A DNA stretch of 17,765 nt from NCBI GenBank assembly GCA_001792465.1, contig MGGO01000025.1:1-17765 (forward strand), written 5' to 3'. Shown here piece after piece: positions 6,876 through 13,583 of this stretch. Position 1 is the stretch's first letter. Each line of letters starts with the position of its first letter. The stretch comes from Candidatus Woesebacteria bacterium RIFCSPHIGHO2_01_FULL_44_10 (GTDB lineage Bacteria; Patescibacteriota; Microgenomatia; UBA8517). The position numbers and the translations under genes are program-made. The notes beneath the pieces were generated by a model. It worked only from the letters and a program-made list of their open reading frames with translations, made no database searches and was not told where the DNA came from.

Positions 6876-8566
6876 ATTTCTTTCCCACTTAACAAATAAA
6901 AAGCAGGGAGGCCGGAGGGGTAAGGGATGGCCTTTACGAGTTTTAAGTCTGACGGGGTGCGGTCCGGCTCCAGTATGAGATTAATGCCCACTTCCTTCTC
7001 ACTGGCCAGATACAGGGTTTTATTATCCAGCACTTTCCCCCAGGAATACATCCCATCTCCCGGCATTGAGGCAAAGGTATATTTATCAATCTTGGTTACT
7101 CTGCCAAAAATAGGATCGTCATACCAATTCTCAGTTGGGAAATTTGCTTGCCAGGCCACCGGATCATACATCATGTGCGCGGCAAAAAATGTCCAGGGCG
7201 GCTCGTCCGACATGGTAATAACCACCCGGTCATAGTCTTTCCCTAAATCACTAACCGCGTGGATCGCAGGATCCCAACCGGAATGCCACCAGCGCTCGCT
7301 ATACCAGGGATTATGGACCCAAAAGTTGTGCTGATAGGCAATAAAATTTGCTGCAAAAAGCAGTAGGTAACCAGTTATCAGTAACCGGTAACCAGTAATT
7401 TTAGACAAGCCATAACCGATTAAAAAAGCCAGAGGCGGTAAAATTACAATCAAGCGGGTGGCGTGGCGTCCCCCATCCCTGGTAATGGCTGCAGGGATAA
7501 CCCCTGCCAGTATCCAAAAGCCAATTAAAGCCTTTGTTTTCCAATCAGCTTTACTTGAGAAAAAGAATACCACCCCCAAAATAAGAGTGATTGCCTCTAC
7601 CATGTAAAACTGCCCCACGCCTTCAATTGAGTGCCGCAGATTCAAGTCTCCCTTAACAAAAAGAAAATCCGTTGAAAAAGGCTGAAAGTAATTTTTCAAG
7701 ATGTTGCTCCCCCAGAAAGTGAATTTATTATGAAAGGAGCGGTCGGTAAGTGTGGGAGACAAACCAATTCCTGTTTCTCCCCTGACGTGAGCGTCAAGTT
7801 CACGGTCCACCCCCACTTCCGTTTCCACAGTCGGGTCGGTAAAGACACTGATGTAGCCAAAGCGTTGACCTCCACCGCCAAAGACAGTGCTATATGCAAT
7901 CGGCCCACCAATAAGAAGCAGCGAGCAAAAAGCAATGAGCAAAGATCTTTTAGGAAGCTTCAAAATCTCCTTGTGCCAGATCAGAAAAAGAAAAACTAGC
8001 AACAGGGGTGTAAAAAGCTTTACGGTTGAGTAAACCCAGGGAGTTAGGGCAAAGCTTGCCGCAGAAAGCCACAGATACTTGCCTTTTTTAAATGACTTGA
8101 AAAATAAAAGAAGACTAAGAAGAAGCAGGAAAAGTAGTTGTGTCACCTCAAAGGCTGCTCGGCTGTACTGAATGTGCCAGGGGGAAAAGGTTAAAACAGC
8201 AGCTGACAAAAGTGCCAGTTTTTCATCTTTAAATAATTGTTTAATTAAGAGATAGAAAATCCAAATTGACAGGATACCAAACAATACTGCCGGCAAGCGC
8301 ACTCCCAGGGGGCTAATGCCAAACGCAGCAACCGTAGGTACCGCTGAATACAAATACAACGGAGTCCGATACTCAGCCAGGCTTTGAAAATGAATTGGCC
8401 AGGGATTGCCGTAATAATCTTTACCGGTTTTAAGGATCGAATAGGCCTGATAGCCCACATCTAACTCATCACCAAACAAGCTAACCGGAACTTGTGAAAT
8501 TTTATAAAGCCTCAAAAACATGGCAACGGCGAGAATCACCAAAAGAAGTATTTTTTTATTTTTCAC
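6872..8566 (-). CDS. GT39/PMT-family (ArnT-like) glycosyltransferase
   Basis: The 564-residue polytopic enzyme starts with a membrane helix followed by the GT-C acidic motif FGDELD (D33, E34, D36). Then come LAEYRTPLYLY and a second conserved block, GVRLPAVLFGILSI, typical of PMT/GT39 and ArnT-like transferases that use polyprenyl-phosphate sugars at the outer membrane face. About eleven membrane segments are followed by an outer C-terminal domain (about 410-564). The start is GTG at 8566. A possible -10 lies 8 nt upstream, and an AGG within the same gap could be a weak ribosome site. Two heptamer repeat tracts are read in frame inside it. It heads the eight-gene chain down to 765. Confidence 0.85.
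   Translation of the reverse strand: MKNKKILLLVILAVAMFLRLYKISQVPVSLFGDELDVGYQAYSILKTGKDYYGNPWPIHFQSLAEYRTPLYLYSAVPTVAAFGISPLGVRLPAVLFGILSIWIFYLLIKQLFKDEKLALLSAAVLTFSPWHIQYSRAAFEVTQLLFLLLLSLLLFFKSFKKGKYLWLSAASFALTPWVYSTVKLFTPLLLVFLFLIWHKEILKLPKRSLLIAFCSLLLIGGPIAYSTVFGGGGQRFGYISVFTDPTVETEVGVDRELDAHVRGETGIGLSPTLTDRSFHNKFTFWGSNILKNYFQPFSTDFLFVKGDLNLRHSIEGVGQFYMVEAITLILGVVFFFSSKADWKTKALIGFWILAGVIPAAITRDGGRHATRLIVILPPLAFLIGYGLSKITGYRLLITGYLLLFAANFIAYQHNFWVHNPWYSERWWHSGWDPAIHAVSDLGKDYDRVVITMSDEPPWTFFAAHMMYDPVAWQANFPTENWYDDPIFGRVTKIDKYTFASMPGDGMYSWGKVLDNKTLYLASEKEVGINLILEPDRTPSDLKLVKAIPYPSGLPAFYLLSGKEI
7366..7400. repeat. Heptamer tandem repeat tract, GGTAACC type
   Basis: Five consecutive seven-base units can be read on the plus strand: GGTAACC, AGTTATC, AGTAACC, GGTAACC and AGTAATT. 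They resemble the short tandemly repeated repetitive sequences known from cyanobacteria and some other bacteria. The tract lies within the GT39 gene and is translated on the minus strand as the near-repeat ITGYRLLITGY, part of a membrane segment. Confidence 0.7.
7918..7945. repeat. Heptamer tandem repeat tract, GCAANNA type
   Basis: Four seven-base units follow one another on the plus strand: GCAGCGA, GCAAAAA, GCAATGA and GCAAAGA. They share GCA at the start and A at the end. The tract sits in the same GT39 gene as the 7366-7400 tract and encodes the hydrophobic SLLIAFCSLLL segment. Alternative: chance similarity in a Leu/Ala-rich membrane helix. Confidence 0.45.
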
Positions 8567-8574
8567 TAAGACCT

Positions 8575-8582
8575 ATTGTATA
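8575..8582 (-). promoter_or_regulatory. Possible -10 region for the eight-gene chain
   Basis: The minus strand reads TATACAAT, containing overlapping candidate -10 boxes TATACA and TACAAT. The latter ends 8 nt before the GTG at 8566. The -35 region is poor. Position is the main support: this is the only intergenic space upstream of the chain. Confidence 0.35.
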
Positions 8583-8615
8583 ACGAAATAAGCTTGGATG
8601 AAACAAATCTAGAAA

Positions 8616-9071
8616 TTACCATAATGATTTAACGAAAATCTGACAGGGGCTGTCTTTATCCCAGCCTGGGTACGGGTCAATTATCTCCAGGGAAATAAAA
8701 CCAAGTTTCTTGTAAAAGTTTCTAGTTTTGGCATAACCCTTGTCTTCATGGGTTCCTGCCAAGGTCTTGACTTCGCAAATTTTATATCCGCCTGTTAATT
8801 GCTTAAGTGAATCATTAACTAGCTGGCTGCCAACACCTTTGTTCCTATATTTCGGCATTACAGCCAACCAACTTATCTCTATAACATCAGAACTATTTTC
8901 CCTATAAGTAATAAATCCGATCATCTTCTTGTCCACAAAGGCACCAAACAAGATATGTTTCGTCAAGTCTTTTTTTAAGTCTTCAAAACCAGTTTCAAAA
9001 TAGCTCCTTGAACTTTCAGCTACTTCAAGCGCGGAAGCAGTATCACCTGATTCTATTATGACAATGCGCAT
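8616..9071 (-). CDS. GNAT-family N-acetyltransferase
   Basis: The 151-residue protein has the GNAT fold order: an N-terminal beta-alpha region, FGAFVDKKMIGFITY (strand pair), ISWLAVMPKYRNKGVGSQL at 67-84 containing the acetyl-CoA pyrophosphate loop RxxKGVG (R76 to G81), and NFYKKLGF near 118-125, the motif B tyrosine region. GNAT enzymes move an acetyl group from acetyl-CoA to an amine; the substrate is not predictable. It is transcribed divergently from the coiled-coil gene across an 80-nt space. An extended -10 (TG-A-TATACT) lies 6 nt before the ATG at 9071, so a leaderless message is predicted. It is followed by a 49-nt gap to the GT39 start with no clear terminator. Confidence 0.85.
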   Translation of the reverse strand: MRIVIIESGDTASALEVAESSRSYFETGFEDLKKDLTKHILFGAFVDKKMIGFITYRENSSDVIEISWLAVMPKYRNKGVGSQLVNDSLKQLTGGYKICEVKTLAGTHEDKGYAKTRNFYKKLGFISLEIIDPYPGWDKDSPCQIFVKSLW

Positions 9072-9077
9072 AAATTG

Positions 9078-9086
9078 AGTATATCA
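9078..9086 (-). promoter_or_regulatory. Extended -10 promoter for the GNAT gene
   Basis: The minus strand reads TG-A-TATACT followed by CAATTT and then ATG. With 6 nt between box and start codon, transcription should begin at or beside the A of ATG. No convincing -35 is seen. Confidence 0.5.
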
Positions 9087-9137
9087 TTTTGCAGGTCGCG
9101 TATTGTTCCCGAAGATAATAGAAACAGTTGCAGAGTG

Positions 9138-9146
9138 TGCTATTAT
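9138..9146 (+). promoter_or_regulatory. Extended -10 promoter for the coiled-coil gene
   Basis: The plus strand reads TG-C-TATTAT followed by AAATT and ATG at 9152. This again puts the likely transcription start at the start codon. It forms a divergent pair with the GNAT promoter about 55 nt away. Confidence 0.5.
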
Positions 9147-9151
9147 AAATT

Positions 9152-9391
9152 ATGGCGGATAACAGAATACTTCAGGCAATTCTTGACGGGCAAGTAGCTA
9201 TTCGCGAGGACATTAAAGGGGTCCGTGAGGATGTAATAAGTGTTCGAAGCGAAGTAAAGAAAAATGGCAAACGGATTGACAGACTAGGGATTCAGCTTGC
9301 GGAGCTTGAAGATGATGCACCCACAAGAGAAGAGCACGATAATTTGGAGGAAAGGGTTGAAAACTTAGAGAAACAATTTGCTTCGGTTTGA
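9152..9391 (+). CDS. Small coiled-coil protein of unknown function (79 aa)
   Basis: This is the only plus-strand gene. The 79-residue product is highly charged and has no membrane segment. It starts with DNRILQAILDGQ, continues with heptad-like spacing of Ile, Val and Leu (VAIREDIKGVREDVISVRSEVKK), and ends with QLAELEDDAPTREEHDNLEERVENLEKQF, a second coiled-coil segment. From memory, short proteins with a QLAxLEDDAPTxEE motif are frequent in CPR genomes, but I know no function for them. Oligomerisation through the coiled coil is the only role the sequence supports. It has its own extended -10 promoter and a likely terminator, so it is a single-gene unit. Confidence 0.75.
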   Translation: MADNRILQAILDGQVAIREDIKGVREDVISVRSEVKKNGKRIDRLGIQLAELEDDAPTREEHDNLEERVENLEKQFASV

Positions 9392-9418
9392 GGGCGGCCG
9401 AGAGCATTTTTTTATTTT
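9380..9418 (+). terminator. Intrinsic terminator after the coiled-coil gene
   Basis: GCTTCGG (9380-9386) can pair with CCGAGAGC (9398-9405) with one G-U pair and one bulged A. The loop is 11 nt and is followed by a T-rich tract from 9407. The stem overlaps the stop codon region. It separates this gene from the convergent glycosyltransferase ending at 9419. Confidence 0.5.
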
Positions 9419-11383
9419 TCATTTATCCTTCCCGTAAATCACGTATGTGTCAAAATATGTGATTGGTATATAATTTTCAACAATATAGCTGTTGATTAAT
9501 TCTAAATCTTTCGGTGATAAATTGCCAAATCTTTTGTTTGGTTCGTAAACTATCAGCTTCGGCTCCATTTCTTTTAAGCTATCAACCATTTCCTTCTGAT
9601 ACTCATTTGAAAAAAAGGAATAAGGAGTATCAAACCGAGTGGCATTTTTCCTGTCGGCTAAAAAGTAAATCTCCGGACCCCAGGGAAAAACAAAGATCGT
9701 CTCATTTACGGTGGTATTGTCTTTGATATAGCCCACGGTTTTTGATATATCATTCACATTGCTTTCACTTCCTACAAGCACCTTAGCCCTTTCCAGATTA
9801 AAGGGCTGGTAACTGCCCACTGCTCGCCCAAACTTCTCTATACTTACTAATTTCTTGCTTAAAAAGCTCTCACTCCCAAGAGTCCATTGACCGCCCAAAA
9901 CAAAAAGAAAAAGAAAAATCAACGCCACGTTTATTCCCACCTTACTAGTCCATTTTTCAATCAGATAAAAGAGCACCGGCAGGGCTGGGAGGGCGACAAA
10001 AAGTAAGTGATACCAGTCTGAACGGCCGAGATAAACTCGAAAAAGAAGAAGTGAAAAAATGATCATTGAAAAAACAAGTTTATTCTTCATCCCCACCACG
10101 ATGATTAGACCAAGAAGCAATACCCCCCTCACCACTTCCCACATGGCCGCGGTCGTACCCAAATATTGATAAAAGAGGTGCCAGTGAAAAAATTCTGTGG
10201 TTATGGCTCTTTCAACTGGTGTATTAAAATAGCCCAGAGAAAAGGCTTTACTATAAAAAAATGTCTGCGAGACAAAATCGGAGAGAGCGCCCTGAAAAAT
10301 CAAAATCAGGACAATTGGGATCATCACCAGCAAGTATCCCGCTCCCAAGCGAATAAATTTCTTTAGCGGGAAGCTTACTAAGAGAGCCGGTATCAAAGCA
10401 AGCCCCACCTCCATACTGGTAAAAAGCGAAAGCCCCCCCATGGCCCCGGCCAGAAATGGACTTTTAAAAAATAGCAAAGACAACAAAGCCGGCAAAAGTC
10501 TGACCATCACGTTGTTTCTTACAGACGTAAAGGCAAAGCTGAGGGCCAAAAATAAAACAGCCCAATAATTTACGGGTTTTTTAACAACTTTTCTAATCAG
10601 CAAAAACAAAACATAAAATCCAAAAATTTCAAAAATGTGGAAAAAAAGCCTTTGATTATAAATTGTGGATCCAAAAACTCGGGTAAAAAAACTCAGTCCC
10701 CAAATGACTAGCGGCGGGTAATAGGTAGCTACGTCTTTATATAAAACTTCACCTTGGCCCAGCCTTTGAATCCAGGCGGCCCAAAAACCTTCCTCCACCG
10801 AGTCAAAATTCCCGATATAAAAATAAGGGTTGAAACTCAAAAAAACTACGATCAGAAAAAGACTAACGCGCTTCGGTAAATCAAATTTGATATACGCTTG
10901 ATAGAAAAATGCCGCAAGTAGTGAAATAAAAAGCGGCCACCAAAAGTAATTAAAAACAAAACCGGCCGCAAAATAAGCCGCTATACCAAAAAGTACTGCT
11001 GTTAATTTAATTTTGCCGGTTTTAACTCTGTTGGCCCACCAATAAACTGCTTGGGTAAAAAAAATCATTAAAACCACGTTTCCAGACGAAAAATCAAAAA
11101 AATGGGTTTGAATAAATATCACTGCGGATAAAGCCAAATAGTAATAATTCGCAAACCGACTAGTACTTTTTTGGACCAGTCTCCGATTAAAAACAAAAAA
11201 CACTAAGGTGAATATGAAAGCGAAAGCAAAATCAAAAATGTCAAAAGTTTTGACCCTGGCAAGCTCCTCACTTACGGCAATAATCTGGGTTGAGGCAAAC
11301 CTAAAACCGGTAAATGCCACCAGCCATCTGGCTAAAACCAAGCCGGCACTTGACCCCAAAAGCAAACTAGAAATTCCCAGCAT
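9419..11383 (-). CDS. Polytopic glycosyltransferase, GT39-like, N-terminally extended
   Basis: This large membrane protein (654 residues from the ATG at 11383) has a GT39-like core with the acidic loop GNFDSVEEGFWAAW (Asp and Glu at about 194-198), then GEVLYKDVATYYPPL, the usual YxDfxxxYPPL block. Unusually, about 190 residues with five to six membrane segments precede this motif, whereas related enzymes have it right after the first helix. The C-terminal domain (about 520-654) contains IFVFPWGPEIYFLADR and PKLIVYEP, as in other outer-face GT-C proteins. An in-frame TTG at 11398 would add five residues; I prefer ATG, though a GGGAG lies very close to it. It overlaps the upstream transferase by 17 nt. 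Confidence 0.75.
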   Translation of the reverse strand: MLGISSLLLGSSAGLVLARWLVAFTGFRFASTQIIAVSEELARVKTFDIFDFAFAFIFTLVFFVFNRRLVQKSTSRFANYYYLALSAVIFIQTHFFDFSSGNVVLMIFFTQAVYWWANRVKTGKIKLTAVLFGIAAYFAAGFVFNYFWWPLFISLLAAFFYQAYIKFDLPKRVSLFLIVVFLSFNPYFYIGNFDSVEEGFWAAWIQRLGQGEVLYKDVATYYPPLVIWGLSFFTRVFGSTIYNQRLFFHIFEIFGFYVLFLLIRKVVKKPVNYWAVLFLALSFAFTSVRNNVMVRLLPALLSLLFFKSPFLAGAMGGLSLFTSMEVGLALIPALLVSFPLKKFIRLGAGYLLVMIPIVLILIFQGALSDFVSQTFFYSKAFSLGYFNTPVERAITTEFFHWHLFYQYLGTTAAMWEVVRGVLLLGLIIVVGMKNKLVFSMIIFSLLLFRVYLGRSDWYHLLFVALPALPVLFYLIEKWTSKVGINVALIFLFLFVLGGQWTLGSESFLSKKLVSIEKFGRAVGSYQPFNLERAKVLVGSESNVNDISKTVGYIKDNTTVNETIFVFPWGPEIYFLADRKNATRFDTPYSFFSNEYQKEMVDSLKEMEPKLIVYEPNKRFGNLSPKDLELINSYIVENYIPITYFDTYVIYGKDK

Positions 11384-12836
11384 ACTCCCACTTTTCAAGA
11401 GTCAGATGGCCAAATTGGCGACTCCAAACCAAGTCTAGTCCCTTTTTAAATTCACCGTACCAATTATCACGGTGAACCGGGATTGTCTCATTAGGCTCCA
11501 TAAGCGTATACATTCCATCAGCTCTTTTCTCCTGGGGTAAGTAGCCATATTTGGGCAGAGCATAAGTCTCGAATAAATAGAGCCAACCTTCGAACTGCCA
11601 ATAGGGTACGGTGTAATAATTATAGGAAATCTCGCCGCCCGCGGCATCAGCATACATAAAGTCAATCAAATCCTTCATATCTTGCAAATATGTTCTTTGA
11701 GCGTGGTAGATAAAGGTCGGCAAATTATTCAGCACATTACGGCGGTATTGCCAAAGATTTGCCATTAACAGGACCAAAATCAAGACACCGGCAGCTAATT
11801 TGAGATTTCTTTTGCCCAACCAATCAACTGTCACCCCCGCTAAAATCGCCAGAAAAATCGGAAAGGTAATATAAAAATGCCGCAGGATCCCAAAACCGAT
11901 CAAAGAATAAGTAAGGCCTCCGAAAAATAAAAAGCCCAAAATTATCAAGGCTCTTTTGTTTTTCAGGCCCGAGGCAAATGCCGCACCAACAATGCCGGCA
12001 AACAAAACCAGAGCTCCCCCTCGTTGACTAGGAAAAAGATTATCAACCACTTCATTGGTAAATTCATTGACAAAAGAGAGCCGATCTGCCCTAATCCCAG
12101 AGGTGGTGGCAATTTTCCCTAACAAGCCGCGGCTAAAAACAAAATTATGAGTCAGATCAAACAAAATGTAAGTCGACATCATTGCTACCAAAACAGCTGC
12201 AAGCGCGACCAGCCGCTTGGGATAAAGTTTAATTTTTTCAAAAATTACAAAAACGACAATTGGGATAATCAAAGAAATGGCCACCGGCGCTAAAAAATGA
12301 AAAATTACTCCCCAGACAGCAGTTACTCCCAATAAAAAACGCCAATCTTTTCTGGCGCGAACCAAAAAAAACAAAAGCAAATTCAGGGCGGCTGGAATCA
12401 AAACGGGGTTACTGAGCCAACGAGAATAGACAATCGCCGAATAGGAAAAAAGATACAACAGGCAGGCCACCAGGGCCACCCTTTTATTAAAGTAATCTTT
12501 TAAAGCCAGATATAAAAACAAAACCGAGAGGCAGTTGACAAAAATAAGGGGTAAGGTCATTAAATAGGGATTGCCATTAAAAATGAGGAATAGTGGCAAA
12601 AGAAGATAGAAATAAGCTGCGCCGTGCATTACGCCGGGGACGTCGGAAAAAGGCCCCATCAGCCGAATGTCACCGTTGCTCATGGCTTGCAGAGCAAAAA
12701 AATCTCTCCCCTGCTCAAAACCGAAAAAAAGAAATTTGTTAAGATATGCTACCCGCAGCAAAAAACCCAAAACAGCAATTATTCCCACAAAAACATATTC
12801 TCTGGGAATTTGGAGTTTTTTAAGAACTTTAGTCAC
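11367..12836 (-). CDS. GT39-like membrane glycosyltransferase
   Basis: The 489-residue polytopic enzyme has a cytoplasmic basic start, one helix, then FGFEQGRDFFAL with acidic residues E41 and D45. This EQGRD form of the GT-C catalytic loop is frequent in undescribed CPR transferases. SRWLSNPVLIPAAL at about 138-151 and eight to ten helices follow, then a soluble C-terminal domain (about 380-489) with YGYLPQEK, LMEPNETIPVH and WYGEF. The C-terminal domain resembles that of the partial enzyme at the right edge (YGYIPEY, LILEPMGGIPVQH, YWGEL), so the two are paralogues. The start is GTG at 12836, eight nt after the PIN toxin stop, with no clear ribosome site, so it may depend on translation from upstream. 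Confidence 0.75.
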   Translation of the reverse strand: MTKVLKKLQIPREYVFVGIIAVLGFLLRVAYLNKFLFFGFEQGRDFFALQAMSNGDIRLMGPFSDVPGVMHGAAYFYLLLPLFLIFNGNPYLMTLPLIFVNCLSVLFLYLALKDYFNKRVALVACLLYLFSYSAIVYSRWLSNPVLIPAALNLLLFFLVRARKDWRFLLGVTAVWGVIFHFLAPVAISLIIPIVVFVIFEKIKLYPKRLVALAAVLVAMMSTYILFDLTHNFVFSRGLLGKIATTSGIRADRLSFVNEFTNEVVDNLFPSQRGGALVLFAGIVGAAFASGLKNKRALIILGFLFFGGLTYSLIGFGILRHFYITFPIFLAILAGVTVDWLGKRNLKLAAGVLILVLLMANLWQYRRNVLNNLPTFIYHAQRTYLQDMKDLIDFMYADAAGGEISYNYYTVPYWQFEGWLYLFETYALPKYGYLPQEKRADGMYTLMEPNETIPVHRDNWYGEFKKGLDLVWSRQFGHLTLEKWEYAGNF

Positions 12837-12844
12837 AACTTATT

Positions 12845-13258
12845 TTACATCCAGACAGTTTCTAATCGCTTGACTTTCAATTTGGAGAAATCTCTGTCAA
12901 AGGAAAGAATTTTCAGTTTGTTTTCCAAGGCTACCTGCTTATACACACAGTCCGCAAAATCCAACTTAGTGTTGACAAAATCATCTAATGCCGCCAAAAC
13001 CCTCATTTTATCCAAGTCCAATATTCTAAAGCCTTCCAACGCAATCGGCTTTACAATGTTTTCAACAATATTCTTTCTACCCACTTTGTATATGTGCTCT
13101 AACACGTAAATTGCTTCATGTAATACTAAGGTTGTTACCGAAACTCTCACCTCCTTGGTCGCGACTTTCTCAAAAATCATCTTCGCTTTTGGCGACAAAA
13201 CCTTGTGGTCTTTAGCTATGTGCCTAACAAAGATATTGGCATCCAGGAAGTAGTTCAT
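12845..13258 (-). CDS. PIN-domain toxin (VapC-like RNase)
   Basis: The 137-residue protein is a PIN domain. FLDANIF near the start gives catalytic D6, E48 lies in TTLVLHEAIYVLE, KLDFADCVY gives D100/D103, and ILSFDRDF gives D121. These four acidic positions form the metal site of PIN nucleases; VapC members cut tRNA, rRNA or mRNA. The target here is unknown. ATG at 13258 overlaps the TGA of the antitoxin gene (ATGA), the usual coupling that keeps antitoxin ahead of toxin. The protein is of typical VapC length and looks intact. The pair sits between glycosyltransferase genes, where it could stabilise the locus. Confidence 0.85.
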   Translation of the reverse strand: MNYFLDANIFVRHIAKDHKVLSPKAKMIFEKVATKEVRVSVTTLVLHEAIYVLEHIYKVGRKNIVENIVKPIALEGFRILDLDKMRVLAALDDFVNTKLDFADCVYKQVALENKLKILSFDRDFSKLKVKRLETVWM

Positions 13259-13548
13259 AAATTGTGCTTTTTCTTGTAGTTTCTGACGAAAGCTCTTTTC
13301 ATTAACTCCATTTCATTTTTCTTATATCCACTTGTTTTAACAGATCCATAAGAAGAACGGACGAGTTCCAATTCCTCTTCCACAGAGCGTTTCGCCAGGT
13401 CGCCACTGCCATTAGCGCTCTTCAAAACCACATTATCATCTAGCCCCTTCTTGCTAATTACAACTTCCATACCTTTCAGGGCTACCAGATCAATTAGCTC
13501 GAAGAGGTTTTTTCGCGCTTGGGTTGCATTGATTTGTAGCTGCGGCAT
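13255..13548 (-). CDS. Phd/YefM-family antitoxin
   Basis: The first 35 residues fit the Phd/YefM DNA-binding fold (INATQARKNLFELIDLVALKGMEVVISKKG). The C-terminal half (about 50-97) is charged and probably the flexible toxin-neutralising arm. The family binds its own promoter and, with toxin bound, represses it. Here the promoter contains a perfect 9-bp inverted repeat, consistent with that. ATG at 13548 is only 5 nt from the predicted -10 box, suggesting a leaderless message. The gene is coupled to the PIN toxin by an ATGA overlap. At 97 residues it is within the normal size range. Confidence 0.8.
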   Translation of the reverse strand: MPQLQINATQARKNLFELIDLVALKGMEVVISKKGLDDNVVLKSANGSGDLAKRSVEEELELVRSSYGSVKTSGYKKNEMELMKRAFVRNYKKKHNL

Positions 13549-13553
13549 AATTT

Positions 13554-13583
13554 ATCTTAACGTACGCTGCGTACGTTTGTCAA
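13554..13583 (-). promoter_or_regulatory. Promoter of the toxin-antitoxin operon
   Basis: The minus strand carries a perfect TTGACA (-35, 13578-13583), an 18-bp spacer and TAAGAT (-10, 13554-13559, four of six consensus). The -35 overlaps the TGA stop of the upstream GT2 gene (13580-13582), so the operon can be transcribed on its own although no terminator separates it from that gene. Confidence 0.65.
13559..13577. promoter_or_regulatory. Palindromic operator in the toxin-antitoxin promoter
   Basis: AACGTACGC, one central base, then GCGTACGTT form a perfect 9-bp inverted repeat. Each arm contains the self-palindromic hexamer CGTACG, with centres 9 bp apart. It fills the spacer between -35 and -10, so a bound repressor would block RNA polymerase. 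YefM operators have TGTACA-type cores, which share GTAC with this one. The antitoxin encoded just downstream is the obvious binder (inference). Confidence 0.75.

Noticed and set aside
7730..7999. Plus-strand frame of 89 codons inside the GT39 gene
   Set aside because: It is the shadow of a membrane protein gene on the other strand, and its content reflects the heptamer tract and complementary codons.
12624..13109. Open plus-strand frame of 161 codons
   Set aside because: It lies opposite the PIN toxin and a glycosyltransferase start, both well supported by motifs. Its translation is low-complexity and has no recognisable domain, promoter or ribosome site.
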